DNA of 29,800 bases, taken from assembly GCF_044344315.1 (NCBI RefSeq), contig NZ_JBIJDC010000047.1, positions 1 through 29,800 of the forward strand, written 5' to 3'. The DNA comes from Zoogloea sp044344315 (GTDB taxonomy: Bacteria; Pseudomonadota; Gammaproteobacteria; Burkholderiales; Rhodocyclaceae). The first letter of the stretch is position 1. Every line of letters starts with the position of its first letter. Below the pieces are notes generated by a model. The model did no database searches. It had not been told where the DNA came from and was given only the letters and a program-made list of their open reading frames with translations. The position numbers were made by a program, and so were the translations under genes. Positions 22,370 to 29,800 of this stretch are shown piece after piece.

Positions 22370-25300
22370 TCAGTGCTGGCTGAAGGCTTCGCGCAGGGCG
22401 GCGAGTTCCTGCCGCAACTCATGCAGTGCGGCGGGGGCCTCTTCGAGATTCTTTTCACGCCCCATGCGTTCGAGCTGCTGGGCCTTGGCCTGGGCCCGGC
22501 TGGCGCAAAAGTTGGAGACGGCGCCTTTAAGGGCATGGGCCGTTCCGTGCAGCGCCTCTGCATCACCTGCGGCCACGGCCGCTTCCACATCGGCCAGCAG
22601 TCGGGGCTCGTCCTCGCTGTACATGACCATCAGCTGAGCCAGCAGATCCTCATCGTCGCCCAGGTTGGCCAGCACTTGTTCCCGGTCGAAGACCGGGCCG
22701 CTGGCGGGCGGCGATTCGGTAGCCGGCGCAGGGGCCGGGTCGTTGTTGCCCGTGTGGTGGATCAGTACTTCGACCAGATCGGGGGCATGTACGGGCTTGG
22801 AGAGGTAACCGTCCATGCCGGCCTGCAGGCAGCGCTCCCGGTCGCCTTTCATGGCGTGGGCGGTCATCGCGATGATCGGCGTGCGGGGTATGCCTGTGGC
22901 TTCCCGTTCGCGGATCATGGCGGTAGCTTCGAAGCCGCCCATCACCGGCATCTGCACGTCCATCAGGATGGCGTCGAAACGGTTGGCCGCGTGGAGCGTC
23001 AAGGCCTCCTGACCGTTATTGGCCACCTCCACGTGGTGGCCCAGCTTGGCCAGCAGGCGCATGGCCAGGGTCTGGTTCACCACGTTGTCCTCTGCCAGCA
23101 AAATACGTAGCTGCCGGCGTTGTTCGCGCAGGGTGTGGCGGGTGATCAGTGGGCGCTCGTCGATCGGGTCAACCGATAGCAGGATGGCATTGAGCAGATC
23201 AGAGGCCTCGACCGGCATCGGCAGGTAGGCTGCGACGCCCAGTTCCCGGCAGCGGGCTCCGTCGCCGCGACGGCCTTCGCCGGCCAGCATGATCACGCAG
23301 GGCTGGGGAACGGCTGTTCTGGTGATTGTTTCGGCCAGCGAGAAGCCCTCCGCATCGGGCAGCTGGGTGCCAATCACGACGACTCGGTAAGGCAGGCCGC
23401 TGCTGCTGGCCTGGGTCAGTTCGCGCAGGCAGGTATTTGCGTCGGGGGCGCAGGTGGGGGCCATCCGCCATTGGCTCAACAGCTCAATGAGGGTGCCGCG
23501 TTCGACCGGATTGTCCACCGCGATGAGCACCGGAAGGCCCTCCAGGTGAGCGCGTTCCTCAGTGCTGGCACTGAACTGGCCGAGCTCGAAGCGGGCCGTA
23601 AAGCGGAAGGTGCTGCCCTCACCGGGAACGCTGTCCACACTGATCTGGCCGCCCATGGCCCGAACCAGCTGGGCGCTGATGGTGAGTCCGAGACCGGTGC
23701 CGCCGTAGCGCCGAGTCGTCGAGGTGTCTGCCTGGGAGAAAGCTTCGAAGATCAGACCCTGCTTCTCGGCCGGGATGCCGACCCCCGTATCCTCCACGCT
23801 GAATTGGATGTCTACGCCGCCTTCGATGGTCGGGCCCGGTTGCACGATGACCCGGACGCTGCCCTCCGAGGTGAATTTGATCCCGTTGGAGATCATGTTG
23901 ATCAGGACCTGACGCAGGCGGTGCGGGTCGCCGATCAGGCTGTCGGGGACTTCCGGGGCGACCTGGACGCTTAGCAGCAAGTCCTTCTCGGCCGCCCGTT
24001 GCTGCAGGGTCCGGACCGCGAGGGCCACGCAGTCCCGCAGGCTGAAGTCGATGTGCTCGAAGTCGAGCTTGCCGGCCTCGATCTTCGAGAAGTCGAGAAT
24101 GTCGTTGATGATGCCGAGCAGGGAATTGGCGGAACTCTTCACCAGGGTGAGATACTCCTTCTGTTCTTCATCCAGCTCTGTTTCCAGGGCCAGGTCGGTC
24201 ATCCCCAGGATGGCGTTCATGGGGGTGCGGATCTCGTGACTCATGTTGGCGAGGAAATCGCTCTTGGAACGGCTGTTGGCTTCGGCCGATTCCTTGGCCT
24301 GGCGCATGATCCGCTCGGCTTCTTTGCGCTCGCTGATATCCCGCAGGTAGGCGGTGATCAAGCGGTTGCCGCCCCCATCCACGGCCACCAGGGCCATTTC
24401 CACCGGGAATTCCTTGCCGTCGTGGCGCCGAGCCAGGGTTTCGATGCGTTGCCCCTGGGTTTCAGAGGGGGCATTTCCCAGGAGCTCCCGCAGCTTGGCA
24501 GCATGGGTGTCGCGCAGGCGTTCCGGAAAGAGGAGCTCGGAAACCGACTGATGCAGGGCGTCGGCGCGGGATATTCCGAAGGTGCGTTCGGCGGCCGGGT
24601 TGAACTCGAGGATGCGGCCCAGGGCGTCGACGGTGATGATGCAGTCAAGGGCCGCCTCGGCGATGGCCCGGTTGCGCAGTTCGCTGGCGGCCAAGGCGGA
24701 CTGGCCGTCGAAGAGGCGGATGGAGGTCCAATTGAGGGCGTCCACGAGCTTGCGGATCTCGATCACGGAGGTGGGCTCGTTGAGGGTGTCGCCCTGGCAG
24801 TTCTCCATGCTTTCGGCAAAGGCCGTGGCCCGCTCCAGGCTGCGCAGGAGCGGCCGCAGGAATACCAGGATGGCCGTGGTGCCGATCAGCAGCGTCAGCA
24901 GACCGGCCAGGACGCTGTCCTGCAGGATGTGGTGCAGGCTGTCGTTGGCTGCGGCCGGGTGAATCTCGCTGCGTAGCCAGCCCATGGGTGCCTTGTCTCC
25001 AATGCCGACCCAGGCCACGATCAGCGAGCGGCCGGCCTGGGCGTCGATGCTGCCGGCCTGCCTCCCCTGGTCAGGTAGGGGGAGGGGGGTGTCGCTGTGA
25101 GGCTCCGCGGTCAGCGGGGCGGCATCCGAGGCGCGGTGGACGCTGGCCAGGGGGGTGCCCTGCCGGTCGGTGACAGTCAGGCGGAGGATGGCTGAGTTGC
25201 TGGAGATCTCCAGCAGGTGTTCGGTGATGCCACGCTTGTCGTTGGCGGCCACGTGAGGCTCAAGCACGGCGGCCAGGTGTCGGGTCAGCTCGTCAGCATG

Positions 25301-25462
25301 GATGCGCTCAAGGCGTTCGACGTAGTTGGCCTGGTCGAAGCCGGTATAGAGCGAATAGGCGGAGGCGGACAGGGTAAGAAGCAGGGCGAACAGCAGGGCG
25401 AGCTGCTGGCCTAGGGAGTGAAGCCCGACGCGGTCTGCCAGGCGTTGAAGGGCGCCGCTCAT
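22370..25462 (-). CDS. BarA-like hybrid histidine kinase with two receivers and HPt
   Basis: A 1030-residue multi-domain sensor. Membrane helices at about 19-38 and 184-203 enclose a periplasmic domain. A HAMP-like region (205-260) and one PAS domain (265-385) follow. The HisKA domain has His409 (NMSHEIRTPMNA) and the HATPase domain has N526 and GGTGLGL (587-593). The first receiver (640-765) is degenerate: Gly698 stands at the phospho-acceptor position and Met749 replaces the lysine. The second receiver (785-900) is intact (Asp835 and Lys889). The C-terminal HPt domain has His976 (AHALKGA). Thus the relay His409-Asp835-His976 is complete. The ATG overlaps the HD-GYP gene stop (ATGA); the start at 25510 is less likely. 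No output partner is encoded downstream. Confidence 0.9.
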   Translation of the reverse strand: MSGALQRLADRVGLHSLGQQLALLFALLLTLSASAYSLYTGFDQANYVERLERIHADELTRHLAAVLEPHVAANDKRGITEHLLEISSNSAILRLTVTDRQGTPLASVHRASDAAPLTAEPHSDTPLPLPDQGRQAGSIDAQAGRSLIVAWVGIGDKAPMGWLRSEIHPAAANDSLHHILQDSVLAGLLTLLIGTTAILVFLRPLLRSLERATAFAESMENCQGDTLNEPTSVIEIRKLVDALNWTSIRLFDGQSALAASELRNRAIAEAALDCIITVDALGRILEFNPAAERTFGISRADALHQSVSELLFPERLRDTHAAKLRELLGNAPSETQGQRIETLARRHDGKEFPVEMALVAVDGGGNRLITAYLRDISERKEAERIMRQAKESAEANSRSKSDFLANMSHEIRTPMNAILGMTDLALETELDEEQKEYLTLVKSSANSLLGIINDILDFSKIEAGKLDFEHIDFSLRDCVALAVRTLQQRAAEKDLLLSVQVAPEVPDSLIGDPHRLRQVLINMISNGIKFTSEGSVRVIVQPGPTIEGGVDIQFSVEDTGVGIPAEKQGLIFEAFSQADTSTTRRYGGTGLGLTISAQLVRAMGGQISVDSVPGEGSTFRFTARFELGQFSASTEERAHLEGLPVLIAVDNPVERGTLIELLSQWRMAPTCAPDANTCLRELTQASSSGLPYRVVVIGTQLPDAEGFSLAETITRTAVPQPCVIMLAGEGRRGDGARCRELGVAAYLPMPVEASDLLNAILLSVDPIDERPLITRHTLREQRRQLRILLAEDNVVNQTLAMRLLAKLGHHVEVANNGQEALTLHAANRFDAILMDVQMPVMGGFEATAMIREREATGIPRTPIIAMTAHAMKGDRERCLQAGMDGYLSKPVHAPDLVEVLIHHTGNNDPAPAPATESPPASGPVFDREQVLANLGDDEDLLAQLMVMYSEDEPRLLADVEAAVAAGDAEALHGTAHALKGAVSNFCASRAQAKAQQLERMGREKNLEEAPAALHELRQELAALREAFSQH

Positions 25463-26505
25463 TCCTCTTCGTCCTGGAAGCGCTCCCGCACGGCCAGTAC
25501 CTCTACCCATTGGTCGAAGAAGGCATCTATGCAGGCTGGGTCAAAGTGCTGCCCGCGTTCCGATTTCAGGAAGTCGACAGCCCGCCCGATCTCCCAGGCC
25601 GGCTTGTAGGGGCGGGCCGAGGTGAGGGCGTCGAAGACGTCGGCAACGGCAACGATGCGCCCCACCAGGGGAATCGCCTCGCCCGCCAGTCCGGACGGGT
25701 AGCCCGTGCCGTTGAACTTCTCGTGATGGCTGAGGGCGATCTCTGCTGCCAGCTGGATCATCGGAGATGACGAGCCCTTGAGAATGTCGTAGCCGATGGT
25801 GGCATGGCGCCTCATGATGACCATTTCTTCATCGGTAAGGCGGCCAGGCTTGAGCAGGATGTGGTCGGGGGTGCCGACCTTGCCCACGTCGTGCATGTGG
25901 GCTGCACTCAGCAGGCGCTCACACAGTTCGTCTTCGAGCCCCATGCGCCGGGCGATCAGTTCGGAGTAGTGGGCCATGCGCAGGATGTGGGCACCGGTTT
26001 CCGGGTCGCGGAATTCGGCGGCACGGGCCAGGCGGGCAATCGTCTCCCGCTCACGGGCGACGATATCGGCTGTCTGGCGATTGACTTCTGTCTGGAGGTC
26101 GTCGTTCCAGTTGCGCAGGCGGGTGTGGCTATTGCGCAGGGCGAGCATGGTCCGCACACGGGGGTCGAACTCGTGTCGGTCAATGGGTTTGGTCAGGAAG
26201 TCATTGGCGCCAGCGGTAAGGCTTTGGTAGCGGATTTCCTTTTCGTGGGCCGCCGTAACCATCAGGACGGGCACCACGTCAGCCGGGTGTGTCCGGCGTA
26301 CAGCATTGATGAACTCGATGCCGTTAAGGTCCGGCATCATGTAGTCGACGATGACCAGATCCGGCTCATGGGTCTCGCACCACTTGAGCCCTTCAACGGG
26401 CGACGTGAAGCATACGATCTCGGTGCCTGCGGGGGTGAGCTTGCGAACCAGCGCCTGGATCAGGGTCAAATTCAGGGGCGTGTCATCAACAATGGCTATG
26501 GCCAT
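25459..26505 (-). CDS. HD-GYP response regulator (cyclic-di-GMP phosphodiesterase)
   Basis: A 348-residue RpfG-like protein. The receiver domain (1-120) has Asp54 (VIVDYMMPDLNG) and Lys106 (FLTKP). A short coiled linker leads to the HD-GYP domain (about 155-340), with His205-Asp206 (HMHDVGK) and HHEKFNGTGYP at 260-270, all metal and GYP residues present. It is predicted to hydrolyse cyclic-di-GMP when phosphorylated. It lies 51 bases after the PAS kinase gene and overlaps the hybrid kinase gene, so the three probably form one signalling operon. Which kinase phosphorylates it cannot be read from sequence. Confidence 0.93.
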   Translation of the reverse strand: MAIAIVDDTPLNLTLIQALVRKLTPAGTEIVCFTSPVEGLKWCETHEPDLVIVDYMMPDLNGIEFINAVRRTHPADVVPVLMVTAAHEKEIRYQSLTAGANDFLTKPIDRHEFDPRVRTMLALRNSHTRLRNWNDDLQTEVNRQTADIVARERETIARLARAAEFRDPETGAHILRMAHYSELIARRMGLEDELCERLLSAAHMHDVGKVGTPDHILLKPGRLTDEEMVIMRRHATIGYDILKGSSSPMIQLAAEIALSHHEKFNGTGYPSGLAGEAIPLVGRIVAVADVFDALTSARPYKPAWEIGRAVDFLKSERGQHFDPACIDAFFDQWVEVLAVRERFQDEEE

Positions 26506-26556
26506 GGGGGCTCCGGTGGGAGGGCGCTGAGGCTTGTCCCGGTGACTTGAGTTATT

Positions 26557-28794
26557 TCAGATTATCGGCCCGAAGTCCTCGAAGTTAAGTGGCGTCCGCT
26601 CAGGGGTTGGAATGGCCATGGCGTTCTCGTGGGCGCCATCGGCCGGAGCCGTGCAGGGCAGTACCAGAGTAAAGCGGGTGCCTTTCCCGGGGGTGCTCTG
26701 GACATCGATCTGTCCGCCCAGGGTGCGAGTGACAAGGTTGTAAACGATATAGAGGCCGAGCCCGCTGCCGCCCTTGCCGAGGCGGGTTGTGAAGAAAGGG
26801 TCGAAGATGCGCTGCAGACTGGTGCTGTCGATTCCGTTGCCGTTATCCGTGATGCGGATGCTCACGTTGTCGAGGCCGGCCTGGGTGGTCACGGAAATAT
26901 GACCTTCCGGGCGTCCGGCAAAGGCGTGGATCAGTGCATTGCTGATCAGATTGGTGAGAATTTGCCCCAGGGCGCCCGGATAGCTGTCCATCTGGAGGGC
27001 GTTCGCCGGGGCGATGTCGAGGGTGCAGTGGGCGCCCTTTAGCATTGGGCCGAGGGTGACGGCGATTTCGTGGAGCATCTCGCCCAATTCGAAAGGACGG
27101 CGATTCTCGCTGCTCTGATCAACGGCAACCTGCTTGAAGCTGCGCACCAGCTCCTGGGCGCGTTGCAGGCTGCGCATCAACAGCTCGCCTGCCTCCCGGG
27201 CGTTGTCCATGTAGGCGTCGAAGCTGCTGCGACGCAACCCGCCGGATGCAAACTCCCGGGCCATGTCCTCGGTCCGGGCGGCGAAGGTGGTGGCTACCGT
27301 GACGCTGTTGCCGATGGGGGTGTTGAGCTCATGGGCGATGCCGGCCACAAGGGAGCCGAGGGCGGCCAGCTTTTCGCTGTGTACCAGCTCGTCCCGGGCC
27401 TGGTGCAGGGTCTCGAGGGTGCTCTGCAACTCTGCGGTACGCTCCGCGACCCGTTGTTCGAGCCCCTCGTTGAGCTCTTCGATGTGCCCCTGAATGCGCC
27501 GCAGCTCTGAAATATCCACCAGCGACCATAACCCGCAGTCCTCGCCGTTGATGCGCAGGCGGCATCCGGACACGAGGCAGGTGGCGATTTCGTCACGGCC
27601 GCGGGGCCGGATGCGGACTTCGCGCTGGGCCACGATCTCGTCGCGGGCAATGCGGGCATAGAGATCATCGTAGACCTCCGAGTCAACCCAGAAGCCGAGT
27701 TCACCGGTGCTTCGGGTCAGGACGGCGCTGCGCTCGAGTCCGAACAGGTTCTCCCAGGCCGGATTGGCGTCCACGTGGGTGCGGTTGGCGAGGCGGGTGA
27801 CGGACATGGCCACGGGGGCCGAGGCGAAGATCCGCGAAAACTTGGCCTGGCTTTCCTGCAGGGCGTCGTCGGCGGCCTTTTGCTCGGACACATCCCGGAC
27901 GATGGCGATGAGGCAGGTCTGGCCTTCGATGACGACGGTGGAGGCATTGAGCAGGCAGTGACGCCGGAGACCCTCGCGGGTGCCGATGATGCAGGGAAAG
28001 TTGCGCAGCGCACCGTGCTGGCTCACCAGCTCAACCACAGCAGCCCGCTCCTCGGGGATGGGCCACAGGCCCAGGTTCAGGGAGGTGGTGCCGATGGCCT
28101 CTTCCCGCGACCAGCCGACCAGCTGGATGAAGGCCTGGTTGACCTCGAGGATGGTGCCGTCGGACAGGCGGCTGATGGTGATGTAGTCGGGGCTGCAGTG
28201 GAAGGCGGCGGAGAACATGGCCTCGGAGATACGCTGGGCTTCGGCGGCAGCGCGTTCGGCGCGTTCGAGTCGCAGTTGCTCGCTGATGTCGTGGAACACC
28301 GTGAGGATGCAGGCATGCTTGCCGATGGACAGCAGGCGAGCCCGGGCCAGGGTTTCCAGCGTGTGCCCGTCCCGGTGGCGCAGGGTGACCAGCCGGTTAT
28401 GCACGGCTTTTCCCGCGCGCAGGGTATCGCAGATCTCGGTCTCGTCCTCGGGCCGGGCCCACATGCCGACATTCCGTCCACACTGGCCGAGGCCCTGCTC
28501 GCGATCATAGCCCAGCAGGGTGCTCCAGTTGTGGTTCATGTCGATCAGGCGCGTGTCGTCCAGGCTGGTCAGGGTGACCAGATCGGGCAGAAAACGGAAC
28601 ACTGCGGAGAAGCGTTCAAGCGAGGCATCGAGAGCTTGCTCGGCGCTGTGGCGGCGGGCCTGCTCGGTCTGCAGCGCGGTGGTCAGATCGGCAGCAGCAC
28701 GCCTGGCTGCTGCCCGCTGGCGTTGGCTGAGGCCGAGCCCGATGAGGGCAAACAGGGTGGTGGCGAGCAGTACCGCGACGGGAAGGGAAATCAT
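26557..28794 (-). CDS. PAS-domain sensor histidine kinase
   Basis: A 745-residue kinase. One N-terminal membrane helix (2-22) anchors it. Three PAS domains follow, at about 58-172, 190-305 and 313-430, then a coiled coil (435-475). The HisKA domain has His488 (GIAHELNTPIG). The HATPase domain has N619 (NLISNALIHA) and GSGLGL at 676-681. There is no large periplasmic loop, so the PAS domains probably sense a cytoplasmic or redox signal. The ATG at 28794 overlaps the fliR stop (ATGA); longer in-frame starts lie inside fliR and are not credible. Translation coupling to fliR ties it to flagellar export genes. Confidence 0.9.
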   Translation of the reverse strand: MISLPVAVLLATTLFALIGLGLSQRQRAAARRAAADLTTALQTEQARRHSAEQALDASLERFSAVFRFLPDLVTLTSLDDTRLIDMNHNWSTLLGYDREQGLGQCGRNVGMWARPEDETEICDTLRAGKAVHNRLVTLRHRDGHTLETLARARLLSIGKHACILTVFHDISEQLRLERAERAAAEAQRISEAMFSAAFHCSPDYITISRLSDGTILEVNQAFIQLVGWSREEAIGTTSLNLGLWPIPEERAAVVELVSQHGALRNFPCIIGTREGLRRHCLLNASTVVIEGQTCLIAIVRDVSEQKAADDALQESQAKFSRIFASAPVAMSVTRLANRTHVDANPAWENLFGLERSAVLTRSTGELGFWVDSEVYDDLYARIARDEIVAQREVRIRPRGRDEIATCLVSGCRLRINGEDCGLWSLVDISELRRIQGHIEELNEGLEQRVAERTAELQSTLETLHQARDELVHSEKLAALGSLVAGIAHELNTPIGNSVTVATTFAARTEDMAREFASGGLRRSSFDAYMDNAREAGELLMRSLQRAQELVRSFKQVAVDQSSENRRPFELGEMLHEIAVTLGPMLKGAHCTLDIAPANALQMDSYPGALGQILTNLISNALIHAFAGRPEGHISVTTQAGLDNVSIRITDNGNGIDSTSLQRIFDPFFTTRLGKGGSGLGLYIVYNLVTRTLGGQIDVQSTPGKGTRFTLVLPCTAPADGAHENAMAIPTPERTPLNFEDFGPII

Positions 28795-29591
28795 CGCAAC
28801 CCTGGGCTGGCCTGGTGGAGGGTGCGCAGGATGCTGGCCATGGTGTCGAAGCCCATGTCGTAGAAGCGCTGCAGCAAGGGGGCCAGGTGCCCGAGGGCGA
28901 GTAGCAGCACGCCGAAGCCGACGGTCATGGTGATGGGGAAGCCGATGGCGAAGAGGTTCAGCTGCGGCGCGGCGCGGGTCAGGATGCCGAGGGCGATATT
29001 GGTGATGAGCAGCGCGGTGACCACCGGCAGGGCCATCAGCAGACCTGCGGCGAAGATCATGGCCCCCGACCGTACCAGCACCATCCAGCCCCCCTTGTGC
29101 AGTTCGCTGCCGATCGGGAGCCACTCGAAGCTCCGGGCCAGGGTGTCCAGCATCAGCAGGTGGCCATTGAGGGACAGGAAGATGAGGGTGGCAAGAAGGG
29201 TCAGCAGTTCGGCTACGACTGCGGTCTGACCGCCGGCAATGGGGTCGAAGAAGGTCGCGAAGGACAGGCCCATCTGCAGGCTGATGAGTTCGCCCATCAG
29301 GTCGAGGGCCGCAAACACCACGCGCATGGCCAGCCCCATGGCGATGCCGATCAGGGTTTGCTCGACGAGGATGAGCAGCCCGGCCCAGGAGTCCAGGGAA
29401 ACGTTTGTTGCAGCCGGAAAGGCGGGGGCGACGCCGATGCCCACAGCCAGCCCGACCACCAGTTTGATGCGCCGGGGCAGGGAGTTGTTGCCGAATACGG
29501 GCCCCGCGCCGATCAGGCCGAGAACCCGGGCCAGAGGAAAAGCGAAGAGGGCCAGCCAGGCGTCGAGCTGGGCCGCGGTGACGGTCAGCAT
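28791..29591 (-). CDS. fliR: Flagellar biosynthetic protein FliR
   Basis: A 266-residue inner-membrane protein with about six hydrophobic segments. Family stretches are visible, such as VFGNNSLPRRIKLVVGLA, IGIAMGLAMRVVFAALDLMGE, and LNLFAIGFPITM. FliR is part of the FliPQR export gate of the flagellar type III secretion system. It starts 13 bases after the fliQ stop. The stop overlaps the PAS kinase start. No ribosome site is obvious, which fits translational coupling with fliQ. Confidence 0.95.
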   Translation of the reverse strand: MLTVTAAQLDAWLALFAFPLARVLGLIGAGPVFGNNSLPRRIKLVVGLAVGIGVAPAFPAATNVSLDSWAGLLILVEQTLIGIAMGLAMRVVFAALDLMGELISLQMGLSFATFFDPIAGGQTAVVAELLTLLATLIFLSLNGHLLMLDTLARSFEWLPIGSELHKGGWMVLVRSGAMIFAAGLLMALPVVTALLITNIALGILTRAAPQLNLFAIGFPITMTVGFGVLLLALGHLAPLLQRFYDMGFDTMASILRTLHQASPGLR

Positions 29592-29604
29592 GGGGTGGGC
29601 AGGC

Positions 29605-29800
29605 TCAGCCGATCATGGCCGGAATGTTCTCGAACAGGCGTCGGATGAAGTCGGTCATCATCGTGATCATCCACGGCCCGGCCAGCACCAGGGTGATGAA
29701 GGTGGCGATCAGCTTGGGCACGAAGGACAGGGTCTGCTCGTTGATCTGGGTGGCGGCCTGGAAGATGGAGATGATCAGGCCGGTGGCGAGGGCGGCGATG
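29605..29800 (-). CDS. fliQ: Flagellar biosynthetic protein FliQ, C-terminal part
   Basis: The minus strand gives 64 residues ending in TGA at 29607-29605; the N-terminal end is beyond the window. The sequence contains SIFQAATQINEQTLSFVPK, the FliQ signature, and ends DFIRRLFENIPAMIG. FliQ forms part of the flagellar export gate with FliP and FliR; the normal length is about 89 residues, so about 25 are missing. It directly precedes fliR. Confidence 0.95.
   Translation of the reverse strand, partial: IAALATGLIISIFQAATQINEQTLSFVPKLIATFITLVLAGPWMITMMTDFIRRLFENIPAMIG

Overview
The window is a high-GC, gene-dense stretch of a bacterial chromosome. It suggests a motile Gram-negative betaproteobacterium, most likely of the Rhodocyclales (Azospira/Dechloromonas/Azoarcus type). 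The reasons are the gene order miaB-phoH-ybeY-corC-lnt, the block glyQ-glyS-gmhB-plsC-ygjP-gloA, the split glycyl-tRNA synthetase, lipopolysaccharide heptose and lipoprotein genes, a flagellar export cluster and many signalling proteins. The genus is inferred from gene content and was not tested by any search. No phage, insertion sequence or CRISPR array was seen.

Layout. (1) 1-3153: a lactate utilization operon, lutA-lutC-lutB, on the minus strand (lutB runs off the left edge), divergent from a FadR/LldR-type regulator. The 270-bp divergent region carries two copies of the same 16-bp operator sequence in opposite orientation, one near each predicted promoter. (2) 3190-4757: a leucine-rich-repeat protein kinase overlapping a small gene of unknown function. 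(3) 4815-7441, minus: a multi-pass membrane histidine kinase and OmpR-type response regulator (overlapping stop and start), followed by a hemerythrin-like protein with one iron ligand replaced. (4) 7552-7719: an elongator tRNA-Met(CAT) with a clear promoter and a strong terminator. (5) 7726-12999: miaB-phoH-ybeY-corC-lnt (tRNA modification, ribosome and rRNA maturation, ion or stress function, lipoprotein acylation), with a long near-perfect inverted repeat between ybeY and corC. (6) 13055-16629: a TerB-like gene, a stand-alone TrpB2-type enzyme and a convergent chemoreceptor, apparently sitting between lnt and glyQ. (7) 16870-22301: glyQ-glyS-gmhB-plsC-ygjP-like-gloA, tightly packed and probably one transcript. 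(8) 22370-29800, minus: fliQ and fliR, followed by a three-gene signalling module: a PAS histidine kinase, an HD-GYP response regulator (predicted cyclic-di-GMP phosphodiesterase) and a BarA-like hybrid kinase ending in an HPt domain.

How the genes fit together. The lut part is a self-contained substrate-induced catabolic unit. The central parts are housekeeping. The right end joins flagellar export genes, through an overlapping stop and start codon, to a phosphorelay that probably controls cyclic-di-GMP. No clearly new multi-gene system was found. The best leads are the altered hemerythrin beside a two-component pair, the LRR kinase with its overlapping small partner, the inverted repeat before corC, and the flagella-linked signalling trio.
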